Below are positions 36,472-46,190 of a stretch of DNA of 64,000 nt, one piece after another. A model generated the notes under the pieces. That model saw only the letters and a list, made by a program, of their open reading frames with translations, was not told where the DNA came from and did no database searches. The DNA comes from Tethya wilhelma. Taxonomy: Eukaryota > Porifera > Demospongiae > Tethyida > Tethyidae. The DNA is taken from assembly GCA_964030475.1 (NCBI GenBank), contig CAXIPT010000001.1, forward strand, positions 10,266,444 through 10,330,443, read 5' to 3'. The position numbers and the translations under genes were made by a program. Every line of letters begins with the position of its first letter. The stretch's first letter is position 1.

Positions 36472-38088
36472 ATGCTCTTATATATAATTATTATGGTATT
36501 ATCAGCTACATATGAATTTTGTGTTGTTTCTTCTGCTAGAAAAAGAAATGAAAATACTTTTCACTACAAATTCAAAATTAAAAGGAAATAATATTGTTAC
36601 TCAGTTTTTCAGGTGTAATACACAGGTGCATTTAAACAAACTATATCAGTGTAGCCTCGTTCCCAGGTCTTGTACCCCCACGTTTAATTCTTAAACTTGT
36701 GGTTGGGGTAGGCCTGAGTACGAGGCTAATACCAGTGTATAGGTGGTAAATACAACCATTGACGTTTTTTGAGCAAAATGTGCAATACACGGAGTAGTAT
36801 GCAAAGCTTTTCCCAAACATTGTAGCCACGAACGAACAAAAAACGTCACAACACAGCTGTTACTCGCATAGTAGTATCTATGTGGTCAACTGTTATTTCA
36901 AGCCTAAGTAGCTTGTGTAATGTGTTCTTAAAATTGTAAGATTTTTTGTTGTATTTCCAATACGGTTTTATTGCACATGCTATATATAGTTAACTGTCAC
37001 TTCCTTAGCAACATACCACTGTTCTATGGTTATGTGACATCAATTTTCAGAAATATATTAGTGAGTTCTATATTGATGCATATGAAAAAATTAATGTTGA
37101 CAGGAAACCTAATCGTGGATGTGTGACATAAAACTGTCAGGCTTGTTCATAGATAGGTCAATGACCATCACCAAATTAGAGGATTCCCCTCATTTCTGAT
37201 TTCCCATTCTTCTGTGAGCCTCAATGCACATTACTACATGCTGCTATACTAGATGCTAGTTTTACTTGCATTGTTCTGTGGTGTGGTTAATATATGTGTG
37301 AACTAGGCATCTTGAAAGTTATCCATCAGGAGAACTATACAGCACTAGGAAGGCTAGCTTTGAAGGAATTGTGTATCCCTTGCTTGAGGAGGTGCTTCAA
37401 TCAGATCAGACTATTCTGGTTGTCTCGGTTACGCTCAAAAAGATTGGTTTTGCTTGATTAATAATTACTCTACAATGTATTTGTTTGTGTTCTATGCAAG
37501 TTTTTGCTTGTCTTTTGGGCTCTAGATCTACTTGTCTAAGAAGTGGATTTACTCAAGATTCTATAAGCTAAGCCTTCATGTTCACTTTGTCGTTTATTGG
37601 TTTTCTGGTGTGAATTGTCGGATTGCTGATTAATTTAGCTGCTACTGAAGTTATATCACTGAACCTAGCTAGTACTAGGCTAGTAGGATCACATTTATAA
37701 TATTGTGCAGTCAGAAGTTAACACCAAACAGCCAATGAATATGTCTAGTGCCTCTCCAAGTAAATGGTTTATAGGACAGCTGCCCTTAATTAGTGGAATC
37801 TTTTTAAGATAAACTTGAAACACTGAAATCAGTTAAATTATTTAATTTGTACTGAGCTGTGGTTAGCCTAGTTATAACCTCTGTAGAAATTCATTGAATA
37901 TATACTTTTGACTTGTAGGTATAATTGCAGCAGGCTAGAGTTTGCTTGACTGACACCACATGGACTGAGCTGGTCATAGGTCACACATACATGCTTAGTT
38001 GTGCATGTTCGTTGAGTGCGCTGAGGCTTATGCACCTTGGTGCTTTCATTTAAATTAGTGTGCAAACAAGATAGGAATGTAATGTCAA
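36472..38088. other. Non-coding, 3' flank of the large gene
   Basis: AT-rich; apart from the MITE at 36652-36728 I see nothing with coding or repeat structure. The boundary between the gene-dense and the transposon-rich halves of the window lies here. Confidence 0.5.
36652..36728. mobile_element. Foldback MITE, TAGCCTCGT family, copy 3
   Basis: A 77-bp element starting TAGCCTCGTTCCCAGG and ending GGCCTGAGTACGAGGCTA. The inner part pairs ACCCCCACGTTTAAT with TTAAACTTGTGGTTGGGGT. Confidence 0.7.
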
Positions 38089-38092
38089 TTGA

Positions 38093-38400
38093 ATGGTGAG
38101 AGAGAAAGATATCCCAGAAAAAATCTGGGACTCGGCTGGGAATCGAACCCAAGACCTCCCGATTGCTAGTCAGGTGCTAGTCACTGAGTGCCCGTGGCAT
38201 TGGAGCAGAAGATATGCCTCAGTCGAACCAACTGATTCTCTTTCCCTCTCAAGGAGATCTCCGGTGGATGGGGTTACAGGCCTGGGTGGGTTGAACGTAC
38301 AGGCACGTTGCCAGAGCAGATACCGAAGTATCTACTATCTCAGCCTCTGGCTCAATTATCTCCTAGTGGACTGAGTTGGGGGTAGTACGAGACTTTACAC
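38093..38400 (-). repeat. tRNA-derived repeat (SINE-like), copy A
   Basis: On the minus strand, 38173-38125 reads as a tRNA half: an anticodon stem-loop (CCTGA, loop CTAGCAA, TCGGG; anticodon AGC, Ala-like), then a perfect box B GGTTCGATTCC. A box A-like TGGCTTAGTGGTAAGAGC is intact only in the neighbouring copy at 38560-38515. A hairpin CCCAGATTTTTTCTGGG and a CAATTGACATTAC tail follow. This marks a Pol III-type SINE ancestry rather than a working tRNA gene. Confidence 0.6.
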
Positions 38401-38441
38401 ACCCAACCATAGTCCTATTAGCCTTGGCCGGGGCGTTTACG

Positions 38442-38813
38442 TGACAAATAAGGTGTTATAACAAGAGGCTCTAGTTAAGCTATTGTAATGTCAATTGAAT
38501 GCTGAGAGAGAAACACCTCCCGACTGTTAGTCAGGTGCTCTTACCACTAAGCCACTGAGTGCCCGTGGCAATGGAGCAGAAGATATGTATCTATAGGCCT
38601 CAGCCGAACTAACTGATTATATCTTTCTCTCTCAAGAATAATTGAGGTGGTAGATACTTCGGTATCTGCTCAAGCAGAGCACCTGACTAGCAATCGGGAG
38701 GTCTTGGGTTCAACTGAGTCCCAGATTTTTTCTGGGATATCTTTCTCTCTCAGCATTCAATTGGCATTACAATAGCTTACCTAGAGCCTCTAGTTATAAC
38801 ACCTTATTTGTCA
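38442..38813. repeat. Inverted pair of tRNA-derived repeats
   Basis: Arms 38442-38513 and 38742-38813 are nearly perfect reverse complements over about 70 bp (ends TGACAAATAAGGTGTTATAA and its complement). Between them lie copy B of the tRNA-like head (minus, 38515-38580) and copy C (plus, 38672-38740). Copy C has lost box A and has a damaged box B (GGTTCAACTGAGTCC). Confidence 0.65.
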
Positions 38814-38943
38814 AGATAGGAATGGTTGTCAGATTGAGTGAGTTCATTCCTGTGTCTGCTATGTCATTGAGCTCCGTAGGGATATGAACATAAGTTGACA
38901 CAGTGAAATGAACTCCCTCAATCTGACCACCATTCCTATCTTG
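38812..38943. mobile_element. Foldback MITE, 132 bp
   Basis: Nearly whole-length palindrome: CAAGATAGGAATGGTTGTCA on the left, ACCACCATTCCTATCTTG on the right, and GTCAGATTGAG pairing with CTCAATCTGAC. The right flank (38943-39010: TTTACGATTTGGCCATTCCT) matches the end of the MITE at 45254-45470, so pieces of that family adjoin it. Confidence 0.6.
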
Positions 38944-39209
38944 TTTGCCCACTTTCTCTTTACGATTTGGCCATTCCTATGTTTGCATTACATTTCTAAT
39001 GTTTTTTATACTTGTATATAGATGATTAGCAGTCTAACATCATTAAGGCAGGAATACACGTCATATTTTCCAAAAAAAATTATTGCACCTATATAACATG
39101 CTTATAGTCTATGAACTATATACTTGTGTTTGGCATGTTAAAGCATTATCACACTCTATATCAAGCTATATACATTGTACAATGCATGAACTTCACAACA
39201 ATGAAGGTG

Positions 39210-39367
39210 TAGCTTCGTACCCAGGCCATTCCCTCTTTTTAGTGTTTCACGCTAAAAATCGAATTTTAGCGTGAAACACTAAAAGAGGGAGTGGCCTGGG
39301 TAGGGCTAGGGCTAGGGATTTTTAGCATGAAACACTAAAAAGAGGAAGTGGCTTGGGTACGAGGCTA
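39210..39367. mobile_element. Foldback MITE, TAGCCTCGT family, long copy 4
   Basis: A 158-bp copy with TAGCTTCGTACCCAGGCC and GGTACGAGGCTA ends. Its middle contains a near-perfect cruciform built on TTTTAGTGTTTCACGCTAAA and its complement, followed by a third repeat of the arm after GGGCTAGGGCTAGGG. It looks like a copy in which one arm was duplicated. Confidence 0.65.
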
Positions 39368-39541
39368 CCCATGGTGCATAAGCCTTTAGCACATACAACT
39401 ATTAAAACATGTCAGTATGCATACCTAACTTCTGTTTAGAAATTCACTTTGATGCTTGAAGTACTTGCAAGCTGGCATTGATACAAAACACACTACTATG
39501 ATGAGTACTTCTACACAAAGTATTATCTCACTATATTCAAC

Positions 39542-39754
39542 TTGCAATCCCTGAGTTTCTTACCTGTTCAAGCAGCTAAGCTAGTCAAACTCAAGTCCTT
39601 CTTGGAGTCCATGATTCATGCTGTACTGTTTCTAGATAACGTACACTATACGGGGCGTGATCGATGGGTGCAGTTTGAAGCTCAGTGCTCAGAGAAGCAC
39701 AAAAGCCTCAAATCTCAGAAACTACAGCGTTTCGCACAACCACTTTTAAGATAA
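39542..39754 (+). other. Unrecognised 70-codon open frame
   Basis: Reads about 70 codons with plausible protein composition (LKSFLESMIHAVLFLDN, then RDRWVQFEAQCSEK). The region upstream has a pyrimidine-poor GTTCAAG/CAG that could be an acceptor. I do not recognise a family. It may be a captured gene fragment or the 5' debris of the Mutator-like element that follows. Confidence 0.2.
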
Positions 39755-39825
39755 TTTCAATTCATGGACGTAAGTACCTTCGCATAGAGTAGACAATATC
39801 TAGTAACAGACAGACACACACACAC

Positions 39826-40062
39826 CAAGGGGTGGTCACGACCATACAAGCTGTACTAACATCCGCGACCGGGATCAAAATTTGATCCATCTAATTTTTA
39901 GGCCTTGACCCTGTAGCTAGTGACGTTTGACCGTTGATCGCGGCAAGCAATTGAGCTTTCTTGACCCTTGATGGGACCAATTTTGTTGCTTTGACCCCTT
40001 GATCACATCTTGATCCCAGTCACGGGTGTTAGTACAGCGGGTATGGTCGTGACCACCCCTTG
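39826..40062. mobile_element. Non-autonomous DNA transposon, 237 bp, inserted in a CACAC site
   Basis: Terminal inverted repeats match perfectly for the first 22 bp (CAAGGGGTGGTCACGACCAT) and continue with few mismatches to about 60 bp. The element sits inside a CA run, with CACAC on both sides, which could be a 5-bp target duplication or simply the microsatellite. No open frame of note. The ends look fresh compared with the other elements here. Confidence 0.75.
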
Positions 40063-40979
40063 CACACAGACTACCATAACCCTCTGCACATGATACTTAT
40101 GTGCCAAGGCTTAATTACCTTCAGCTTTTTGTGATGCAACACATTGTGAAGGGGGTCCTTATTATCAACTATTATGCATCTTGAAATATAATATGGACGG
40201 AGCTAATGTATATGCACTTACCTGCCCATCAATAAGTCTTGAACTATGACCTTGACCAAAACAATGGAGTGAAAACATTGCACAGGAGCCCCAGACCCAG
40301 ACAGCACAAGTTGTTTTTCGGAGTTATGAATGGTACACTGATACAAAAGTACAATTTTATCATCACTGCTTATTGAAAGCTTGACAGAGATACTTGAAGC
40401 AGTCTATGAAAAAGGTTTCCGCATTGGCAAGGATGCAGCTGAGCAGGTATTGGACGTGGCATAGTTGTCGACAATAAAGACCTGCCTCACCAGCCAGACT
40501 CTACTGCCAGCCTAGCTGTAACTGCATTAATTCATGCATCATTCCTTGAATCAATTATTGAGATACCTTATGATGATTTGCCATGGTAGCTATAGCTAGT
40601 AACAGAACATTAAATGCCTTTATGTATACGACCAGTTTTGTGCATGTTTAGCTATCAGAAACTGATTGTTTTTGGTTATTAATTTTACTGTATTGCTCTG
40701 AAATTCTGTCGGCCAGTTCAACATGCAGCACGTGGCTGATGACCTTCAGTAATATTTATGAATAAAGATTGTAATCATGTTCTATTATACAAATCTGTGA
40801 TTAAAATAAACAAAGTCTCACGTTTTCAGGTATTCAAAGAACTTAGATCAAGCCGGGCCATCATCATGACCAGATGAAGCTGAAACTGAACTTGAAAGGC
40901 CTGTACCAGTGGAGACAGCCTCCAGTAAAAGCTCACTATTTTCCAGACTTTTCAGTACTCACCTGGTGGTAGAACAGTA
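40063..40979. other. Non-coding or decayed transposon flank
   Basis: No recognisable gene. Short coding-like patches occur near 40380-40460 (ILEAVYEKGFRIGKDAAEQ) and 40850-40975, probably the decayed N-terminal part or leader of the transposase that follows. Confidence 0.35.
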
Positions 40980-41692
40980 GTGATGACTCATGTTGGGGAA
41001 ATGAAAGGATATCGTCTTTTAGGCTGTGAGAGTTGTTGTTATGCAGTGAGTGAGATTGGTGTGTACTCTGTGAGTAAATTTCCTCCTACTATCAGAGAGA
41101 ATCTGATCACTAGGAGGGGTTTACCAAACCTCATTATCTGCTGCACCAATACTGCATGTGGAAAGACAGTTGCGGTCAAACTATAGGAAGAGGATGAGCT
41201 AGCCTATATACATTCTGTGGTTTTATCGACATGCTTCCTCCAATGGTGCCATGCATCTTCCTATGAAGAGTGAAATCAGCATCTGGCCAAAGTCTCCATG
41301 GATTATGAAGCTGAGAATATGCAAGCAACTGCAGCATATATACCTTCACCATCTCCATGGAGTCAACCCAAGCGAGGTAATTGATGTTATAGTCACATGT
41401 GTTGGGACATGGTCTAAGCATGGTTTCACAGCAACTCATGGTATAATCATTGTCATCATATGGGAGAGTGGGCAAGTACTTGATTTTGAAATCAAAACAA
41501 AGCAATGTATGATCTGTTCTAGAATTAAGGTTGGAAATCCATGCATCATAAATGAGACACCTGAAGAGTTTGCAAAGTGGTACATGAGACAAAAAGCATG
41601 ATGAATCACTCAGGTTCTTCTCCAGCAATGGAGTGTGCTGGAGTGTGCTGGAGCTCTTCAGGAAAAACTACACCTGCGGTTCACAGAGGTAT
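40980..41692 (+). pseudogene. Mutator-like transposase, N-terminal half (decayed)
   Basis: The protein begins with GYRLLGCESC, a C..C segment and RRGLPNLIICC. After a stop at 41184-41186 it continues with GTWSKHGFTATHG and ESGQVLDFEIKTKQC, then GSSPAMECAG in a second frame and GAL.EKLHLRFTE in a third. These are the ordered motifs of the Mutator-like transposase domain (DG-W-kRGf.s.hG; vlD.e; GSS..ME..GA; LRyT). A 10-bp tandem duplication (GAGTGTGCTG twice, 41630-41650) causes the last frameshift. The expected next motif, GDGDs, appears only at 45495, so the gene is split by about 3.8 kb of inserted DNA. Non-functional. Confidence 0.7.
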
Positions 41693-42006
41693 TATTATTT
41701 ACTATTATTAATAGACTATACAGCAGATGAACATATGTTCTATACAGATAGATACTAAGTTTAGATGGTAAAAGTTTATTGTTGAGGTTCAGGTGATCTG
41801 CTGACTGTCAGACAGACAGTAGTTGCAACAATACTACTGCTGAAGTGTATATAACATAAATAATAAATAAAGAAAACCTCTCAGACTGCGTGTTACTTAG
41901 GAATGCAATGACTGCATGGACAGATGAAATGAAAGGAGCATGTGTTGCTGCCATTGAAATGAGTACTTGTATAGTTTAGACTTAGTTGTAGAGAAGGAGT
42001 CAGAAG

Positions 42007-42715
42007 TTATCGGATGGTTAGTTTATTAGGGATTTTGTTCCAAATCTTAGTGACGTGAAGATTGGTAGTAAGTGGGATTTGGGACAAGTTTGTTCGCTGA
42101 GGAAGCTCTTGTACAGTTTGTGGAGAAGCAACATAGTCAAAAATGTTAAAGTTATCAGAAGGACTCTGATACATTTTATAAAGAAAAATAGATCTTGGAG
42201 CTTGAGCCATCAAATCAGTGGTAGTAGGTTTAGTTGTATAAGTCTAGTTTTATGTATTTAGTTGCTCTTCTCTGGATTCTTTCTATGTCTTTAATCAGGT
42301 AGGGTCTCCAGATTTGACAGCAGTATGAAAGATGGGAGCGGACCAGAAAGTGCTTTCCAGGTGAGTTAAGAGGAAGTGTTCTACAAATGAGATTGAGTGC
42401 ACAATATGCTTAGAGCAAATATAATTATAATGGTTGGACCAAGACAGATCAGATAATGTTGCATCATAGATGTTGTTAGCACCTCGCAACCAATAATGTA
42501 TTGTTGATGAGAGTGGCTGAAATGGAGTACAGCACATTTGGCTCAGTTTCCAAGCATTACACCATTGGTGCAGACTGTCTAGGTCACTTTGAAGTTCATT
42601 AGAGTTAAAGTGACATACAATCTGTGTTAGTACTTTAGTATTGTCGTCACCCTCGGCCTTCGTAGTATAGACCACAATTCCTTGTATGCCAGTCAACAAC
42701 TGTTATATTTACTGC
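42007..42715 (-). pseudogene. LINE reverse transcriptase, 3' fragment (decayed)
   Basis: On the minus strand the frame carries GDDNTKVL near a damaged catalytic box, then LQSDLDSLHQWCNAWKL, LSDLSWSNHYNYICSK, SYCCQIWRPYLIKDIERIQR and RRATKYI, followed by a tail with VTKIWNKIPN. This is the order of the C-terminal part of the reverse transcriptase of CR1/L2-type non-LTR elements. Stops and frameshifts break it, and everything upstream of the catalytic Asp pair is missing, the usual 5' truncation of a LINE copy. It lies within the DNA that separates the two halves of the Mutator-like transposase. Confidence 0.7.
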
Positions 42716-42841
42716 TCAAGGCACTGTCTACTAGCTACCTTGGTAACCTTTTATGAAGTAGAATTTTGATTGGATCCTGGCCGCACGCACTAAGCTAGAA
42801 CCATAGCAACTAATTCTCGTAGCAAATGTTAAAGTTTGATC

Positions 42842-44270
42842 AGTCTTTTTTCATAATGGAACAGCCATCAACTAGCCCCCAAGCACAGCCATCAAGTTGC
42901 GACCAAGTTTGTCTGTACAACCCGTTTTGTCTTGGAATGTGCGAGTTGACTGGCTGTCCTGGTGGCGATAAACCACACCCTCAACTTTCCACCCCGTTAA
43001 TGTTAAACCAGGTCCTCCCATCATCCGCAAGCAAAGAGAATGCTCCCGCTTCAAGTTTGCTGCTAATGAAACCTTAACTGAGTTATCAAAAGGATTCATT
43101 CCTGCAAACACTAACAAAGCAACTAAATGGGCCCTTGACGTGTATGACCAATGGAAGGAAGCCAGAAATAAGAATCCGGATATAGAATCTGTTCGTGATG
43201 ACTTCTTTGCCACAACAGATGTAGTTCTCAACACTCACCTCTCTAGGCTCACTGTAGAATGTCAGAAAGTGAATGGAGAAAGTTATCCATATATCAGTTG
43301 TTGAGTGGGATATTAAGGTACATGATTGAGGAACAGCAATCCTGGTTGTCTAAATTTTTTGGATAAAAAGATCCGAGATTTTGATCTTTGCATTGAACTT
43401 TGGATGCGCACTTTCATCAACTGCACTCTGATGGCATTGGTGTCCAAGTTAAGAATACTGAAATACTAACCAATGAAAAAGAAAATCAACGTTGGACCAG
43501 CAATGTCATGAGCTTAACCGCAGCAAAATCTCTTCTAAACGCCGCTTTCTATGTAGCTGGGAAATTCTTTGCCTTGCGTGGAGGAGTAGAGCACAGAAAC
43601 TTGAAACTCTCACAAATTAAACAATACCAAGAACCAGATCACTACATCTATTATGAAAACGTACCAATGGTTCATTCCAGCAGCTTCACATAAAGGGAAA
43701 GCAGTATATCCTGTTCCAGAAGCAGGTGACAGATGTCCAGTAAAGATATTAGACACTTACATAAGTAAGCTGCCTCATTTCGCTACAGAAAATTACCTGT
43801 TCTATCTATGACCGCTTGCACAAACACCAGCAAATCCTTTGGCCCCATGGTATGCTCAGGTACCATTAAGACGAGACTCACTAAACAAGAAATTTAAACA
43901 AATTTGCGATGAAGCAGGTATCGAAGGTAACAAAACAAACCATACACTGAGAGCAACAGCTATACCAGAGTGGTGTTCCAGAATTGTTTCATCATTATTG
44001 TGTGCACCTTCTACCTCCACTTCTCACGTAAATAGTACCTATTCCGGAGCAAGAAGCAAAATTATACAGGAAGAGTTCACACAACCGTGTAGTTTTTCAG
44101 CTGGATTTTCATTCCAAAATTTGTTTGGATGCACTATTAACATCAATGCTGCTCCTCACAAAACCTCTCACTCTCAACAGTCTGCTACAGAAACGGAACT
44201 TGAGTTTGATAAGATTATTGCTGCTTTACAAAACTCAGACTATCAGTTACTGCTTTATGCTTATATGTAA
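42842..44270 (+). pseudogene. Crypton-type tyrosine recombinase (decayed)
   Basis: After an N-terminal Ser/Gln-rich stretch, the frame around 43050-43300 reads GFIPANTNKATKWALDVYDQ, the SAM-like N-terminal part of Crypton/DUF3504 recombinases. 43500-43680 reads FALRGGVEHRNLKLSQIKQY, 43730-43800 has EAGDRCPVKILDTYISKLPH in another frame, and 43840-43960 has PWYAQVPLRRDSLNKKFK and NHTLRATA. The last is the H-x-x-R catalytic box. GVPEL follows in a shifted frame, but the TGHRS and catalytic Tyr region is gone. FGCTININ near 44130 is the typical C-terminal patch. Several stops and frameshifts make it inactive. It is inserted within the split Mutator-like element. Confidence 0.7.
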
Positions 44271-44429
44271 TACAGTATATTTATGATTTTATGCCTAATG
44301 AAGCAACAATATGCTTCACAATAAAATTGCCTCAGTTATATCTTATAACCTACTTATGCCTTCAAGGTAGTAAAATATAACTTATAACTACTTCAATATT
44401 ACACTGATATTGGCCATATCAGTAAGTAA

Positions 44430-44650
44430 TAAATACGGTAGTACTGGGTACACAGGAATGGCAAGGAAGGCCCATTAGCACAATACAAATAAATAACTGC
44501 AAAAACTGAGCGCTTAGCACCAAAAGGCTTCTAAAGCTACTATTTAGCTCTTTCTCTTTCTAATGAGCCCAAAAACATGGCCTAAAAACATTGCTAAAGT
44601 AACGAACACGAACATGCCAAACCTCCAATTTTCTTCTTCTTCTTCTTCTT
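44430..44650 (+). repeat. Dispersed repeat, copy 1
   Basis: About 220 bp matching the reverse complement of 52375-52605 closely, for example GCTTCTAAAGCTACT, TTCTCTTTCTAATGAGCC, AAAAACATGG and TGCCAAACCTCCAATT. It grades into a (CTT)n run at its 3' end. Non-coding. Confidence 0.7.
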
Positions 44651-44693
44651 CTTCTTCTTCTTCTTCTTCTTCTTTTTCTTCTTCTTCTTCTAT
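44630..44693. repeat. (CTT)n microsatellite
   Basis: CTT trinucleotide run at the end of the dispersed repeat. The other copy (52375) has only GAAGAAGAA at the equivalent place, so the run expanded in this copy. Confidence 0.95.
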
Positions 44694-45253
44694 TTCTATC
44701 ATCTTGGCTCAACTTTTCTCAGAGACTATTCACTTTTAGAAGCTGATTCTTGAACGAACGAACTTTGTTTCTTCCGGGACAGTCGCTTTTGCCATCGGTT
44801 TTTAGCGCCTCTCAAGCGCCTCTCATTGAGTAGCTAGATACAAGGCAAAAAGCGCCTCCTCCATATGGCCGCCATTAATTTCTACACTCATGCATAATTC
44901 ACTAGCTTCGAATTGACGACCCTTCCACACACAAAGGTATGCGTTGTTTGGTTGCCTGGAACTATTTTGTGATACCTGGTTGCTCTTCTTAAGAGATGAA
45001 TCAGGACTTTGATTATCATAACATATAAAAAGACAAAAATCATCTTATGATACAGCTCCTGCCTCCAAATGACTGAGATGTGTGTTTCACTTCAGTATCA
45101 AGCAGGCTACACAACTTGTGACTTACCAGCTCAGCAGCCCGCCGCTGGCTCAGTGAGTCTGGCTTACCAGACTACTAGCTCAGTAGCTAGCAACTTAAAA
45201 GTAATTTGTAGAAATATGGAAAACTGAGAACAAACAAGTAAAAAAAAAACATT

Positions 45254-45470
45254 GGAAATGTAATGAGACACAGGAATGGCCGCTAAATCGTAAAAAGAAC
45301 GCAAACATGATGGAATGGCTGTTACAGTGTGTATAAGGAATTCTTCCTGTGGGCAAAATGAGAGACAGGAGACAGCCCATAAAGGAAGAATTCTGCACAC
45401 ACTCTATATTCCATCTTGTTTGCGTTCTTTTTACGATTTAGCGGCCATTCCTGTGTCTCATTACATTTCC
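45254..45470. mobile_element. Foldback MITE, 217 bp, nearly perfect palindrome
   Basis: Arms GGAAATGTAATGAGACACAG and its complement extend about 60 bp almost without mismatch (through GGCCGCTAAATCGTAAAAAG and ACGCAAACA). The inner part pairs GGAATTCTTCC with GGAAGAATTC. It ends only a few bases before the Mutator-like transposase resumes. Confidence 0.75.
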
Positions 45471-45475
45471 AACTT

Positions 45476-46190
45476 GTAGTAATAATATTATGTGATGGTG
45501 ATATACAACATTAAGGGAGAATAGTCTGTATGGTAAAGACGTAGAAATCACAAAACATGAATGTGTTAGTCATGTTCATGCAGAAATGTGTTAAAAAACG
45601 CCTTCAGACTGTGATAAGAGGACAGCCAAAGCAAAGATAGCAACAAGTTGAAGGAATTTAAAAGTAAAAATAAGGTTGGCAAAGGAAACACAAAGAGAAA
45701 GGGGAAGGCTGTGGGTCTCCAAAAGCTGCAGGAGGACATCAAAAGCAGTGTCTCATCGCATTGAAGGTGTGATGAATGATGGTACAGTAGATCTCTTGAA
45801 ACAGTACATTTGAAGTCATCTGAATGACCTCAATGAATGGAGAAAGCATGCTGGGTGGTGCTGTACCATTCTGACAAGAAACCACAACCCTGTGGGCACA
45901 GACAGCTAGTGTAGGTACCAGCATTTTGAGCGATATTTGAAGCCTATCTTCAGTAATTTGTGCAAGAAAGAACTTCTTGAGAAATGCTTGCTGGGAGCCA
46001 CACAAAATTGCAATGAATTCACTACAAAAGCTACTATTGAGATTGCATATTGGCATAGATGCTGGTCCACTCTGTAAGGCTAACCAACAGAGATTCATAT
46101 AGGATTGAGAAATCAAGGTATAGGGAAGCTGAGATCACCAAAAGGAAGTCAAAGTGGGTGGAGGAGAATGTACTGAAGAAGGAGAGAAGT
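45476..46190 (+). pseudogene. Mutator-like transposase, C-terminal half (decayed)
   Basis: Resumes with CDGDIQ, then NSLYGKDVEITKHECVSHVH (pYG..v.i.K.ECvgHv motif), KGKAVGLQKLQEDIKSSV, CLLGATQNCNEF (the TQN.NE motif of the same domain) and a charged helix IEKSRYREAEITKRKSKWVE. All are on the same strand and in the order expected after the fragment at 40980-41692, with many stops and frame changes. Together the two pieces make one ancient element opened by later insertions. Confidence 0.65.

Noticed and set aside
38125..38175. A functional tRNA-Ala(AGC) gene on the minus strand
   Set aside because: The anticodon arm and box B are good, but the acceptor stem does not pair, box A is missing in this copy, and related copies lie next to it; a tRNA-derived repeat fits better.
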